A DNA stretch of 64,000 nt from Anthonomus grandis grandis. Its lineage: Eukaryota; Arthropoda; Insecta; Coleoptera; Curculionidae. Shown here in pieces: positions 1 through 13,380 of the stretch. A model generated the notes under the pieces. It was not told the origin of the DNA and did no database searches. It saw only the letters and a program-made list of their open reading frames with translations. The stretch's first letter is position 1. Each line of letters starts with the position of its first letter. Both the position numbers and the translations under genes were made by a program. The stretch covers positions 28,003,127 through 28,067,126 of the forward strand of contig NC_065567.1 of the NCBI RefSeq assembly GCF_022605725.1, written 5' to 3'.

Positions 1-3000
1 CAAAAATGCCATATCTCAGCTATCGTAAAAGCTAGGACCTTGCGGATGGTCTCGTTGGATTTAGAACGACAAAACTAAGACAAAACCGTTGGAATTTTCC
101 CGATAGCTCTCATAGAAGCCGAGATATCGGCCTTCAAAGTTTGGGTTTTTTCATTTTTCGGGTATACCCCCCCGTTTGGATTTTTTTCAGAAAAAATTTT
201 TTTTTTCGAATTCGAACTGACTATACCAACGGATTGTTCTCATCAAGTAGATCACGAAAATACCGGGTTATAAGGGAATCCGAGCAGAACTAAGAAATCG
301 AGTATTTTTTCGACCTCGTTTATGAGGCCAAAAATGGGCATCAAAAATGCCATATCTCAGCTATCGTAAAAGCTAGGACCTTGCGGATGGTCTCGTTGGA
401 TTTAGAACGACAAAACTAAGACAAAACCGTTGGAATTTTCCCGATAGCTCTCATAGAAGCCGAGATATCGGCCTTCAAAGTTTGGGTTTTTTCATTTTTC
501 GGGTATACCCCCCCGTTTGGATTTTTTTCAGAAAAATTTTTTTTTTTCGAATTCGAACTGACTATACCAACGGATTGTTCTCATAAAGTAGATCACGAAA
601 ATACCGGGTTATAAGGGAATCCGAGCAGAACTAAGAAATCGAGTATTTTTTCGACCTCGTTTTTGAGGCCAAAAATGGGCATCAGAAATGCCATATCTCG
701 GCTATCGTAAAAGCTAGGACCTTGCGGATGGTCTCGTTGGATTCAGAACGACGAAACTAAGACAAAACCGTTGGAATTTTCCCGATAGCTCTGACAGAAG
801 CCGAGATATCGACCTTCAAAGTTTGGGTTTTTTCATTTTTCGGGTATACCCCCCCGTTTGGATTTTTTTCAGAAAAATTTTTTTTTTTCGAATTCGAACT
901 AACTACACCAGCGGATTGTTCTCATCAAGTAGATCACGAAAATACCGGGTTATAAGGGAATCCGAGCAGAACTAAGAAATCGAGTATTTTTTCGACCTCG
1001 TTTTTGAGGCCAAAAATGGGCATCAGAAATGCCATATCTCGGCTATCGTAAAAGCTAGGACCTTGCGGATGGTCTCGTTGGATTTAGAACGACAAAACTA
1101 AGACAAAACCGTTGGAATTTTTCCGATAGCTCTGACAGAAGCCGAGATATCGGCCTTCAAAGTTTGGGTTTTTTCATTTTTCGGGTATACCCCCCCGTTT
1201 GGATTTTTTTCAGAAAAAATTTTTTTTTTCGAATTCGAACTGACTATACCAACGGATTGTTCTCATCAAGTAGATCACGAAAATACCGGGTTATAAGGGA
1301 ATCCGAGCAGAACTAAGAAATCGAGTATTTTTTCGACCTCGTTTTTGAGGCCAAAAATGGGCATCAGAAATGCCATATCTCGGCTATCGTAAAAGCTAGG
1401 ACCTTGCGGATGGTCTTGTTGGATTTAGAACGACAAAACTAAGACAAAACCGTTGGAATTTTCCCGATAGCTCTCATAGAAGCCGAGATATCGGCCTTCA
1501 AAGTTTGGGTTTTTTCATTTTTCGGGTATACCCCCCCGTTTGGATTTTTTTCAGAAAAAATTTTTTTTTTCGAATTCGAACTGACTATACCAACGGATTG
1601 TTCTCATCAAGTAGATCACGAAAATACCGGGTTATAAGGGAATCCGAGCAGAACTAAGAAATCGAGTATTTTTTCGACCTCGTTTATGAGGCCAAAAATG
1701 GGCATCAAAAATGCCATATCTCAGCTATCGTAAAAGCTAGGACCTTGCGGATGGTCTCGTTGGATTTAGAACGACAAAACTAAGACAAAACCGTTGGAAT
1801 TTTCCCGATAGCTCTCATAGAAGCCGAGATATCGGCCTTCAAAGTTTGGGTTTTTTCATTTTTCGGGTATACCCCCCCGTTTGGATTTTTTTCAGAAAAT
1901 TTTTTTTTTTTCGAATTCGAACTGACTATACCAACGGATTGTTCTCATCAAGTAGATCACGAAAATACCGGGTTATAAGGGAATCCGAGCAGAACTAAGA
2001 AATCGAGTATTTTTTCGACCTCGTTTTTGAGGCCAAAAATGGGCATCAGAAATGCCATATCTCGGCTATCGTAAAAGCTAGGACCTTGCGGATGGTCTTG
2101 TTGGATTTAGAACGACAAAACTAAGACAAAACCGTTGGAATTTTCCCGATAGCTCTCATAGAAGCCGAGATATCGGCCTTCAAAGTTTGGGTTTTTTCAT
2201 TTTTCGGGTATACCCCCCCGTTTGGATTTTTTTCAGAAAAATTTTTTTTTTTCGAATTCGAACTGACTATACCAACGGATTGTTCTCATCAAGTAGATCA
2301 CGAAAATACCGGGTTATAAGGGAATCCGAGCAGAACTAAGAAATCGAGTATTTTTTCGACCTCGTTTTTGAGGCCAAAAATGGGCATCAGAAATGCCATA
2401 TATCGGCTATCGTAAAAGCTAGGACCTTGCGGATGGTCTTGTTGGATTTAGAACGACAAAACTAAGACAAAACCGTTGGAATTTTCCCGATAGCTCTCAT
2501 AGAAGCCGAGATATCGGCCTTCAAAGTTTGGGTTTTTTCATTTTTCGGGTATACCCCCCCGTTTGGATTTTTTTCAGAAAAAATTTTTTTTTTCGAATTC
2601 GAACTGACTATACCAACGGATTGTTCTCATCAAGTAGATCACGAAAATACCGGGTTATAAGGGAATCCGAGCAGAACTAAGAAATCGAGTATTTTTTCGA
2701 CCTCGTTTATGAGGCCAAAAATGGGCATCAAAAATGCCATATCTCAGCTATCGTAAAAGCTAGGACCTTGCGGATGGTCTCGTTGGATTTAGAACGACGA
2801 AACTAAGACAAAACCGTTGGAATTTTTCCGATAGCTCTCATAGAAGCCGAGATATCGGCCTTCAAAGTTTGGGTTTTTTCATTTTTCGGGTATACCCCCC
2901 CGTTTGGATTTTTTTCAGAAAAATTTTTTTTTTTCGAATTCGAACTGACTATACCAACGGATTGTTCTCATCAAGTAGATCACGAAAATACCGGGTTATA

Positions 3001-6000
3001 AGGGAATCCGAGCAGAACTAAGAAATCGAGTATTTTTTCGACCTCGTTTATGAGGCCAAAAATGGGCATCAAAAATGCCATATCTCAGCTATCGTAAAAG
3101 CTAGGACCTTGCGGATGGTCTCGTTGGATTCAGAACGACGAAACTAAGACAAAACCGTTGGAATTTTCCCGATAGCTCTGACAGAAGCCGAGATATCGGC
3201 CTTCAAAGTTTGGGTTTTTTCATTTTTCGGGTATACCCCCCCGTTTGGATTTTTTTCAGAAAATTTTTTTTTTTTCGAATTCGAACTGACTATACCAACG
3301 GATTGTTCTCATCAAGTAGATCACGAAAATACCGGGTTATAAGGGAATCCGAGCAGAACTAAGAAATCGAGTATTTTTTCGACCTCGTTTATGAGGCCAA
3401 AAATGGGCATCAAAAATGCCATATCTCAGCTATCGTAAAAGCTAGGACCTTGCGGATGATCTCGTTGGATTTAGAACGACAAAACTAAGACAAAACCGTT
3501 GGAATTTTCCCGATAGCTCTCATAGAAGCCGAGATATCGGCCTTCAAAGTTTGGGTTTTTTCATTTTTCAGGTATACCCCCCCGTTTGGATTTTTTTCAG
3601 AAAAATTTTTTTTTTTCGAATTCGAACTGACTATACCAACGGATTGTTCTCATCAAGTAGATCACGAAAATACCGGGTTATAAGGGAATCCGAGCAGAAC
3701 TAAGAAATCGAGTATTTTTTCGACCTCGTTTTTGAGGCCAAAAATGGGCATCAGAAATGCCATATCTCGGCTATCGTAAAAGCTAGGACCTTGCGGATGG
3801 TCTCGTTGGATTTAGAACGACAAAACTAAGACAAAACCGTTGGAATTTTTCCGATAGCTCTGACAGAAGCCGAGATATCGGCCTTCAAAGTTTGGGTTTT
3901 TTCATTTTTCGGGTATACCCCCCCGTTTGGATTTTTTTCAGAAAAAATTTTTTTTTTCGAATTCGAACTGACTATACCAACGGATTGTTCTCATCAAGTA
4001 GATCACGAAAATACCGGGTTATAAGGGAATCCGAGCAGAACTAAGAAATCGAGTATTTTTTCGACCTCGTTTTTGAGGCCAAAAATGGGCATCAGAAATG
4101 CCATATCTCGGCTATCGTAAAAGCTAGGACCTTGCGGATGGTCTCGTTGGATTTAGAACGACAAAACTAAGACAAAACCGTTGGAATTTTTCCGATAGCT
4201 CTGACAGAAGCCGAGATATCGGCCTTCAAAGTTTGGGTTTTTTCATTTTTCGGGTATACCCCCCCGTTTGGATTTTTTTCAGAAAAAAATTTTTTTTTCG
4301 AATTCGAACTGACTATACCAACGGATTGTTCTCATCAAGTAGATCACGAAAATACCGGGTTATAAGGGAATCCGAGCAGAACTAAGAAATCGAGTATTTT
4401 TTCGACCTCGTTTTTGAGGCCAAAAATGGGCATCAGAAATGCCATATCTCGGCTATCGTAAAAGCTAGGACCTTGCGGATGGTCTCGTTGGATTCAGAAC
4501 GACGAAACTAAGACAAAACCGTTGGAATTTTCCCGATAGCTCTCATAGAAGCCGAGATATCGGCCTTCAAAGTTTGGGTTTTTTCATTTTTCGGGTATAC
4601 CCCCCCGTTTGGATTTTTTTCAGAAAAAATTTTTTTTTTCGAATTCGAACTGACTATACCAACGGATTGTTCTCATCAAGTAGATCACGAAAATACCGGG
4701 TTATAAGGGAATCCGAGCAGAACTAAGAAATCGAGTATTTTTTCGACCTCGTTTATGAGGCCAAAAATGGGCATCAAAAATGCCATATCTCAGCTATCGT
4801 AAAAGCTAGGACCTTGCGGATGGTCTCGTTGGATTTAGAACGACAAAACTAAGACCAAACCGTTGGAATTTTCCCGATAGCTCTCATAGAAGCCGAGATA
4901 TCGGCCTTCAAAGTTTGGGTTTTTTCATTTTTCGGGTATACCCCCCCGTTTGGATTTTTTTCAGAAAAATTTTTTTTTTTCGAATTCGAACTGACTATAC
5001 CAACGGATTGTTCTCATCAAGTAGATCACGAAAATACCGGGTTATAAGGGAATCCGAGCAGAACTAAGAAATCGAGTATTTTTTCGACCTCGTTTATGAG
5101 GCCAAAAATGGGCATCAAAAATGCCATATCTCAGCTATCGTAAAAGCTAGGACCTTGCGGATGGTCTCGTTGGATTCAGAACGACGAAACTAAGACAAAA
5201 CCGTTGGAATTTTTCCGATAGCTCTCATAGAATCCGAGATATCGGCCTTCAAAGTTTGGGTTTTTTCATTTTTCAGGTATACCCCCCCGTTTGGATGTTT
5301 TTCAGAAAATTTTTTTTTTTTCGAATTCGAACTGACTATACCAACGGATTGTTCTCATCAAGTAGATCACGAAAATACCGGGTTATAAGGGAATCCGAGC
5401 AGAACTAAGAAATCGAGTATTTTTTCGACCTCGTTTTTGAGGCCAAAAATGGGCATCAGAAATGCCATATCTCGGCTATCGTAAAAGCTAGGACCTTGCG
5501 GATGGTCTCGTTGGATTTAGAACGACAAAACTAAGACAAAACCGTTGGAATTTTTCCGATAGCTCTCATAGAATCCGAGATATCGGCCTTCAAAGTTTGG
5601 GTTTTTTCATTTTTCAGGTATACCCCCCCGTTTGGATGTTTTTCAGAAAATTTTTTTTTTTTTCGAATTCGAACTGACTATACCAACGGATTGTTCTCAT
5701 CAAGTAGATCACGAAAATACCGGGTTATAAGGGAATCCGAGCAGAACTAAGAAATCGAGTATTTTTTCGACCTCGTTTTTGAGGCCAAAAATGGGCATCA
5801 GAAATGCCATATCTCGGCTATCGTAAAAGCTAGGACCTTGCGGATGGTCTCGTTGGATTCAGAACGACGAAACTAAGACAAAACCGTTGGAATTTTTCCG
5901 ATAGCTCTCATAGAATCCGAGATATCGGCCTTCAAAGTTTGGGTTTTTTTCATTTTTCAGGTATACCCCCCCGTTTGGATGTTTTTCAGAAAATTTTTTT

Positions 6001-9000
6001 TTTTTCGAATTCGAACTGACTATACCAACGGATTGTTCTCATCAAGTAGATCACGAAAATACCGGGTTATAAGGGAATCCGAGCAGAACTAAGAAATCGA
6101 GTATTTTTTCGACCTCGTTTTTGAGGCCAAAAATGGGCATCAGAAATGCCATATCTCGGCTATCGTAAAAGCTAGGACCTTGCGGATGGTCTCGTTGGAT
6201 TTAGAACGACAAAACTAAGACAAAACCGTTGGAATTTTTCCGATAGCTCTCATAGAATCCGAGATATCGGCCTTCAAAGTTTGGGTTTTTTCATTTTTCG
6301 GGTATACCCCCCCGTTTGGATTTTTTTCAGAAAAAATTTTTTTTTTCGAATTCGAACTGACTATACCAACGGATTGTTCTCATCAAGTAGATCACGAAAA
6401 TACCGGGTTATAAGGGAATCCGAGCAGAACTAAGAAATCGAGTATTTTTTCGACCTCGTTTTTGAGGCCAAAAATGGGCATCAGAAATGCCATATCTCGG
6501 CTATCGTAAAAGCTAGGACCTTGCGGATGGTCTCGTTGGATTTAGAACGACAAAACTAAGACAAAACCGTTGGAATTTTTCCGATAGCTCTCATAGAATC
6601 CGAGATATCGGCCTTCAAAGTTTGGGTTTTTTCATTTTTCAGGTATACCCCCCCGTTTGGATGTTTTTCAGAAAATTTTTTTTTTTTCGAATTCGAACTG
6701 ACTATACCAACGGATTGTTCTCATCAAGTAGATCACGAAAATACCGGGTTATAAGGGAATCCGAGCAGAACTAAGAAATCGAGTATTTTTTCGACCTCGT
6801 TTTTGAGGCCAAAAATGGGCATCAGAAATGCCATATCTCGGCTATCGTAAAAGCTAGGACCTTGCGGATGGTCTCGTTGGATTCAGAACGACGAAACTAA
6901 GACAAAACCGTTGGAATTTTTCCGATAGCTCTCATAGAATCCGAGATATCGGCCTTCAAAGTTTGGGTTTTTTCATTTTTCAGGTATACCCCCCCGTTTG
7001 GATGTTTTTCAGAAAATTTTTTTTTTTTCGAATTCGAACTGACTATACCAACGGATTGTTCTCATCAAGTAGATCACGAAAATACCGGGTTATAAGGGAA
7101 TCCGAGCAGAACTAAGAAATCGAGTATTTTTTCGACCTCGTTTTTGAGGCCAAAAATGGGCATCAGAAATGCCATATCTCGGCTATCGTAAAAGCTAGGA
7201 CCTTGCGGATGGTCTCGTTGGATTTAGAACGACAAAACTAAGACAAAACCGTTGGAATTTTTCCGATAGCTCTCATAGAATCCGAGATATCGGCCTTCAA
7301 AGTTTGGGTTTTTTCATTTTTCGGGTATACCCCCCCGTTTGGATTTTTTTCAGAAAAATTTTTTTTTTTCGAATTCGAACTGACTATACCAACGGATTGT
7401 TCTCATCAAGTAGATCACGAAAATACCGGGTTATAAGGGAATCCGAGCAGAACTAAGAAATCGAGTATTTTTTCGACCTCGTTTATGAGGCCAAAAATGG
7501 GCATCAAAAATGCCATATCTCAGCTATCGTAAAAGCTAGGACCTTGCGGATGGTCTCGTTGGATTCAGAACGACGAAACTAAGACAAAACCGTTGGAATT
7601 TTTTCGATAGCTCTCATAGAAGCCGAGATATCGGCCTTCAAAGTTTGGGTTTTTTCATTTTTCAGGTATACCCCCCCGTTTGGATGTTTTTCAGAAAATT
7701 TTTTTTTTTTCGAATTCGAACTGACTATACCAACGGATTGTTCTCATCAAGTAGATCACGAAAATACCGGGTTATAAGGGAATCCGAGCAGAACTAAGAA
7801 ATCGAGTATTTTTTCGACCTCGTTTTTGAGGCCAAAAATGGGCATCAGAAATGCCATATCTCGGCTATTGTAAAAGCTAGGACCTTGCGGATGGTCTCGT
7901 TGGATTCAGAACGACGAAACTAAGACAAAACCGTTGGAATTTTCCCGATAGCTCTCATAGAAGCCGAGATATCGGCCTTCAAAGTTTGGGTTTTTTCATT
8001 TTTCGGGTATACCCCCCCGTTTGGATTTTTTTCAGAAAAATTTTTTTTTTCGAATTCGAACTGACTATACCAACGGATTGTTCTCATCAAGTAGATCACG
8101 AAAATACCGGGTTATAAGGGAATCCGAGCAGAACTAAGAAATCGAGTATTTTTTCGACCTCGTTTTTGAGGCCAAAAATGGGCATCAGAAATGCCATATC
8201 TCGGCTATTGTAAAAGCTAGGACCTTGCGGATGGTCTCGTTGGATTCAGAACGACGAAACTAAGACAAAACCGTTGGAATTTTCCCGATAGCTCTCATAG
8301 AAGCCGAGATATCGGCCTTCAAAGTTTGGGTTTTTTCATTTTTCGGGTATACCCCCCCGTTTGGATTTTTTTCAGAAAAAATTTTTTTTTTCGAATTCGA
8401 ACTGACTATACCAACGGATTGTTCTCATCAAGTAGATCACGAAAATACCGGGTTATAAGGGAATCCGAGCAGAACTAAGAAATCGAGTATTTTTTCGACC
8501 TCGTTTATGAGGCCAAAAATGGGCATCAAAAATGCCATATCTCAGCTATCGTAAAAGCTAGGACCTTGCGGATGGTCTCGTTGGATTTAGAACGACAAAA
8601 CTAAGACAAAACCGTTGGAATTTTCCCGATAGCTCTCATAGAAGCCGAGATATCGGCCTTCAAAGTTTGGGTTTTTTCATTTTTCGGGTATACCCCCCCG
8701 TTTGGATTTTTTTCAGAAAAATTTTTTTTTTTCGAATTCGAACTGACTATACCAACGGATTGTTCTCATCAAGTAGATCACGAAAATACCGGGTTATAAG
8801 GGAATCCGAGCAGAACTAAGAAATCGAGTATTTTTTCGACCTCGTTTTTGAGGCCAAAAATGGGCATCAGAAATGCCATATCTCGGCTATCGTAAAAGCT
8901 AGGACCTTGCGGATGGTCTCGTTGGATTTAGAACGACAAAACTAAGACAAAACCGTTGGAATTTTCCCGATAGCTCTCATAGAAGCCGAGATATCGGCCT

Positions 9001-9724
9001 TCAAAGTTTGGGTTTTTTCATTTTTCGGGTATACCCCCCCGTTTGGATTTTTTTCAGAAAAAATTTTTTTTTTCGAATTCGAACTGACTATACCAACGGA
9101 TTGTTCTCATCAAGTAGATCACGAAAATACCGGGTTATAAGGGAATCCGAGCAGAACTAAGAAATCGAGTATTTTTTCGACCTCGTTTTTGAGGCCAAAA
9201 ATGGGCATCAGAAATGCCATATCTCGGCTATCGTAAAAGCTAGGACCTTGCGGATGGTCTCGTTGGATTTAGAACGACAAAACTAAGACAAAACCGTTGG
9301 AATTTTCCCGATAGCTCTCATAGAAGCCGAGATATCGGCCTTCAAAGTTTGGGTTTTTTCATTTTTCGGGTATACCCCCCCGTTTGGATTTTTTTCAGAA
9401 AAATTTTTTTTTTCGAATTCGAACTGACTATACCAACGGATTGTTCTTATCAAGTAGATCACGAAAATACCGGGTTATAAGGGAATCCGAGCAGAACTAA
9501 GAAATCGAGTATTTTTTCGACCTCGTTTTTGAGGCCAAAAATGGGCATCAGAAATGCCATATCTCGGCTATCGTAAAAGCTAGGACCTTGCGGATGGTCT
9601 CGTTGGATTTAGAACGACAAAACTAAGACAAAACCGTTGGAATTTTTCCGATAGCTCTGACAGAAGCCGAGATATCGGCCTTCAAAGTTTGGGTTTTTTC
9701 ATTTTTCGGGTATACCCCCCCGTA
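1..9724. repeat. 341-bp tandem satellite array, about 28.5 copies
   Basis: The same unit recurs with period 341 (for example the start CAAAAATGCC/CAGAAATGCC at 1, 342, 683, 1024 and onwards) with almost no indels apart from the A/T homopolymer after TTTTTTTCAG. Units differ by a handful of diagnostic sites: an A type (CTCGTTTATGAGG, CATCAAAAATG, ATATCTCAGC) and a B type (CTCGTTTTTGAGG, CATCAGAAATG, ATATCTCGGC), plus GATTTAGAACGACAAAAC versus GATTCAGAACGACGAAAC, and a subfamily at about 5.1-7.7 kb with GAATCCGAG, TTTCAGGTATACC and GGATGTTTTTC. Each unit carries a constant C7 run. No open frame survives. The array begins before the window. Homogeneity and length suggest a pericentromeric or heterochromatic satellite; that location is inference. 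Confidence 0.98.
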
Positions 9725-10020
9725 TCGAATTTTTCACCTAAAATTGATTTTTTTCGAAATCAAACGAAGTATACCAGCGTATTATTTGGGTCACCTAGAT
9801 TACGAAAATACCGGGTTATAACGAGATTCGAGCAGAACTAACTGAATGACAGCACTTTAAAAATTCGGAAAAAGTCATTTTTCGACCTCGTTTTTGAGCC
9901 CAAAAATGGGCCACAAAAATGCGATATCTCAGCTAATATGGGAGCTACGACCTTGCGAATGGTCTCGATGGATTCAGAACGACGTAACTAAGTCAAAACC
10001 GTTGGAATTTCCCCGACCTC
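9725..10020. repeat. Diverged terminal unit of the 341-bp satellite
   Basis: Immediately after the last C7-GT the sequence drops to moderate similarity but keeps the unit order: GAAATACCGGGTTATAA-like block at about 9805, TTTTTCGACCTCGTTTTTGAG at about 9877, GATATCTCAGCTA at about 9932, GACCTTGCGAATGGTCTCG at about 9950 and GTCAAAACCGTTGGAATTTCCCCG ending near 10015. It has an extra stretch of about 35 bases (around 9842-9876) absent from the main array. Decayed edge units are expected where unequal exchange no longer homogenises the array. The right border of the array is about 10020. Confidence 0.9.
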
Positions 10021-12840
10021 CAAATTTTATTGTCCTCTTTTTCTTTTAATTCTGAGCAGTTGAGTTCTTTTTTACGCATATTTAAAAATTCCAGGCAGCT
10101 TTGCCACATATTCTTTCATTATCTCTGGCAGTTGAGTCGTAAATTAGCAATATTAACTATAATATAAATATTGGGTGAATTGTCTGGAGAAAAAAGTCGA
10201 GCGATGGTTTACTTAGAAATTTGAAAGAAATTTTTGATAAGTTTATGAGGAAGAGTTGATTACTACTTATTATAAACCCCTTCAATCGCATCCCCTTTTA
10301 AGCTGGTTAGCATATATACATTATTCTTTAATCCACAATAAATATTTAATAAAAAATCGCCCCGCCGCAAAACAAAGCGGATCTTAAGTGCAGTTTGAGA
10401 GCAGAAAATGTAAATATTGATTGATATGCGAAAAGTATGTACCGCTTGAAATATGCTTTTGCTTTTAGCCCGACTGGGTAGGGTTGCTCGGCTCCGCTTT
10501 TCGAGTTCGGTTGGGTGTTCAGTGTTGTATTAAAGAACATGTGGCCCCAACTAACCTTTTGTTTTTACTCGAGAGCCCTTAGCGTACTGCACGCCCTTTG
10601 TTCTTTTCACTTTTTTATTTCAACAAATGCATCCAATCTGTATATATGTCACTCCTCACACATTTTTATATTTAGCACGAACAAGTCGGGTTTAATAGTA
10701 AGTACTCATAAATCCGATTGATGAGTTCAAAGATCATTAGAATGTAGCGTGCCAAATCGGCCAATAGGGTAAAGTGCAGGGGGTGGTTAAAGACTACACA
10801 CACATCATGGTACGAATGCAAACTTGTAATGGAGGGCACGTGAGGGAAAAGCAATAAAATTAAGTGGATGGGCTCAAGTAATAAAACTGTGTAACGATCA
10901 AATTTACTAAACCCAGTTATTACGTATGCGGTGTTAGTTTTTAGTAGCTATTAATTTTAGGGCCAAGCCGAGCATGTAATATCCCTATTACATGCCCATT
11001 TGATATGTTTATTTAATCGGTTCTGTGTAGCGGGAAAGTAATAAGGATTTTCATTTTTAAAATATTACAAATATGTTTTACGCCCCTGTCCACTTTATTA
11101 TGTTGATGATAGACTGTTGAGAAAAGCAAGTTGGCTCAATTAAGAACTTTTTTCCGAGCATATTAAACTTTAACTATTAAAACTTTTTTTATATTCGAAA
11201 ATCGTTTTTTCCTATTAAAAATTTAATCTTTAAATATTTGCTTTGCAGGTTCAAAACTGTATGTCTGTTATAACGTTCTAAAATTTGCCTTATTGCTATA
11301 ATTAATATACTGCACCATAATATTACAGGTGCATAACTAATTTCTTTGATACCATCGGATCGAGTATTTGGGTCTATTGAACAAATTGAAAAAACTATAC
11401 TAGATCCAGAAGAATATTTAAATATTCATACAAGATTTGGTATTGTATTACTGTAACTTTCAAAGGATTTTACCGCCTTAGATTGGAAAAAAACGTCTCA
11501 AAAGGCATGTGACATGGTATCAATTAATCTATAGCCTGTAATTCAAAAACTTCTTAATTAACGTATAACATGTAATACATCAGATTGCTTAAATTTTGAC
11601 TCAGAACCAGAAAATCAAATTATAAATAGGATGTTCCATTTAAGAAACTCTTCTGTCACGCATTATGTGAACACCCTGTATATGTCGACAAAAAAAAGGT
11701 ATTTTTTTGCTTCAAAAATACAGCCACAATCGCGGAAGGTAGTATTAAATGGACACGCTGTATAGGTTGTTCGAATTTAAATTTTACTGCGTTTCTCTTA
11801 TTCATAATTGCACTGTAAATATATTTTTTTCCTTTGTCTTGTGTAATAAATAGAGTGTGTTTTTGGCTTTTAATACAACTGAAAAAAATTTAATGATTTA
11901 TGTTGTCTAATTAAATAAAGTAGTTTATTTGATTTAACATGTGATGCCCACAAATTATTGGACATTAAAAGAAGTAGAATTTAAAGAGAATTTAGTCATT
12001 TTTGGTGTCAATGAAATGCCGTTAAAAAATTTCAAATTTTCTTAAGATATTTAAAAAAAATCAAGATTTTGGAAAATGGGGTTTCTTGATTATGGTGGAA
12101 AAAATTTAATGAATTTTAAATGCCTGGAAGGCACAAAAAATTACCCAAAAACCTGAAAAACTGAAATAATTTATATCCAGAAGACATTTTAATATGCCCG
12201 AAATTAAATAAAAAATTTACTTAAAGCATTTACAAGATATGAAGTAATATTTCCAAATGCCCGGAATAAAATTTAAAATTTCAAGTCAAAATCTCGGGAA
12301 AATTTAACAAATGATTTGATTGATGAAATATGTAAAAATCTAATTTATGGTTTCGTTTTATGAGCATCAACAGCAACGTAATCTTAGGTCATATATCATA
12401 AATCTTTGACACCATTCAGTTAATTCTCTACAAATCCCTAAATTGATCGCATTTTTTCGGTTAAAATTTTTTCGTATTAGTTTTTAACTTGAGACTGAAA
12501 GTTTTAGAATATGCTACCAAAGCAAAAACAGAGAACTTCGGTAGAAGGAGGTTTTCACGGTGTACAACCTAAAAAACTACATAAGCTCGTACCCATTATA
12601 AGTAAATTATTACAAGCTATTATCATATTGCTAATTTTATTTGAATTTCTGCAGAATAATTTTAGTAGTATTGGGACACGAACATTAAAATGAATTAGAA
12701 CTTTCCCCTATAACCAAAAAAAACTACTTACCAAAAGAGGGAATAATTCCAAAGGCAGGATGTACCCACTAAAACTAACAACTTCAAGATGAACAGTCTA
12801 TTTGAACACTACCACGACATTATTATCACTGATTAAAACG
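10021..12840. other. AT-rich intergenic DNA, no gene recognised
   Basis: Only short spurious frames are present. Two lone motifs deserve note: TTCCAGGCAG at 10089 and TGGCAGTTGAG at about 10126, which match the arms of the hairpin satellite at 14.9-16.6 kb, and ACACCCTGTA at 11671-11680, the reverse complement of the TACAGGGTGT end common on insect mariner-like MITEs. Nothing else could be assigned. Confidence 0.6.
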
Positions 12841-13380
12841 GACACTAAACTGGTTCTAACGATAGGGGGGTGGATGAAAACGTCTACAGCAGCAGCAACA
12901 ACAACAAACAGCAACAAAAGTGGTGAGCGAGTGATTAATGGTAGATGTCCAAAAGGACAATCATCATCATCATCATCATCATCATCGTGATCGGGCAGAG
13001 CGGAGTTGTTGACAGTACTATAACCTTTGCCCCCTCTCAGGTCTCAAAAGCGCAGCACCAACGAGAAGAGGAGACACTGGCTGCTGCCTGGCTGATGTTA
13101 AGAAGGGCCATTTGCATAAATTTACCGTAGAGTGTCTTCATCGTTGGCTCGACCTACCAATCGCCAATGAAAGGCCCACGTCACGTTTGTACCCAATCAA
13201 AAGGGGCGCAGCGAGATGCTCGTTTTAACGGGGCGGGGTTTCAGGGTGGATCCCGTCGTGTCCCAAGGGACGGATGGATGGATGGATGGCAGATGTACAG
13301 AGGCGCGTTTTCCTTCTTTTCTTTTTCCCTATTAGGGAGCCATTGCCATGCCGTGCCATTCTAAAATCACTTTTATTTTT
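12841..13380. other. GC-richer island with simple repeats, no gene assigned
   Basis: Base composition is clearly less AT-rich than the flanks. It includes CAG/CAA-rich stretches (about 12888-12918), a (TCA)n run at 12961-12986 and a (GGAT)n run at 13272-13289. Three short overlapping frames of about 60 codons read through the microsatellites but show no domain and no convincing splice-consistent structure. It could be a promoter or 5' untranslated exon of a gene outside the recognised set; this is not demonstrated. Confidence 0.4.
12961..12986. repeat. (TCA)n microsatellite
   Basis: An uninterrupted trinucleotide run of about nine TCA units followed by TCGTGATC. Adjacent frames translate it as poly-Ser or poly-Ile, which explains the short open frames here. 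Confidence 0.95.

Noticed and set aside
1..9724. Possible rDNA spacer or CRISPR-like array because of regular repetition
   Set aside because: Units are long, contiguous and spacer-free, with no rRNA sequence nearby; the eukaryotic gene content excludes CRISPR.
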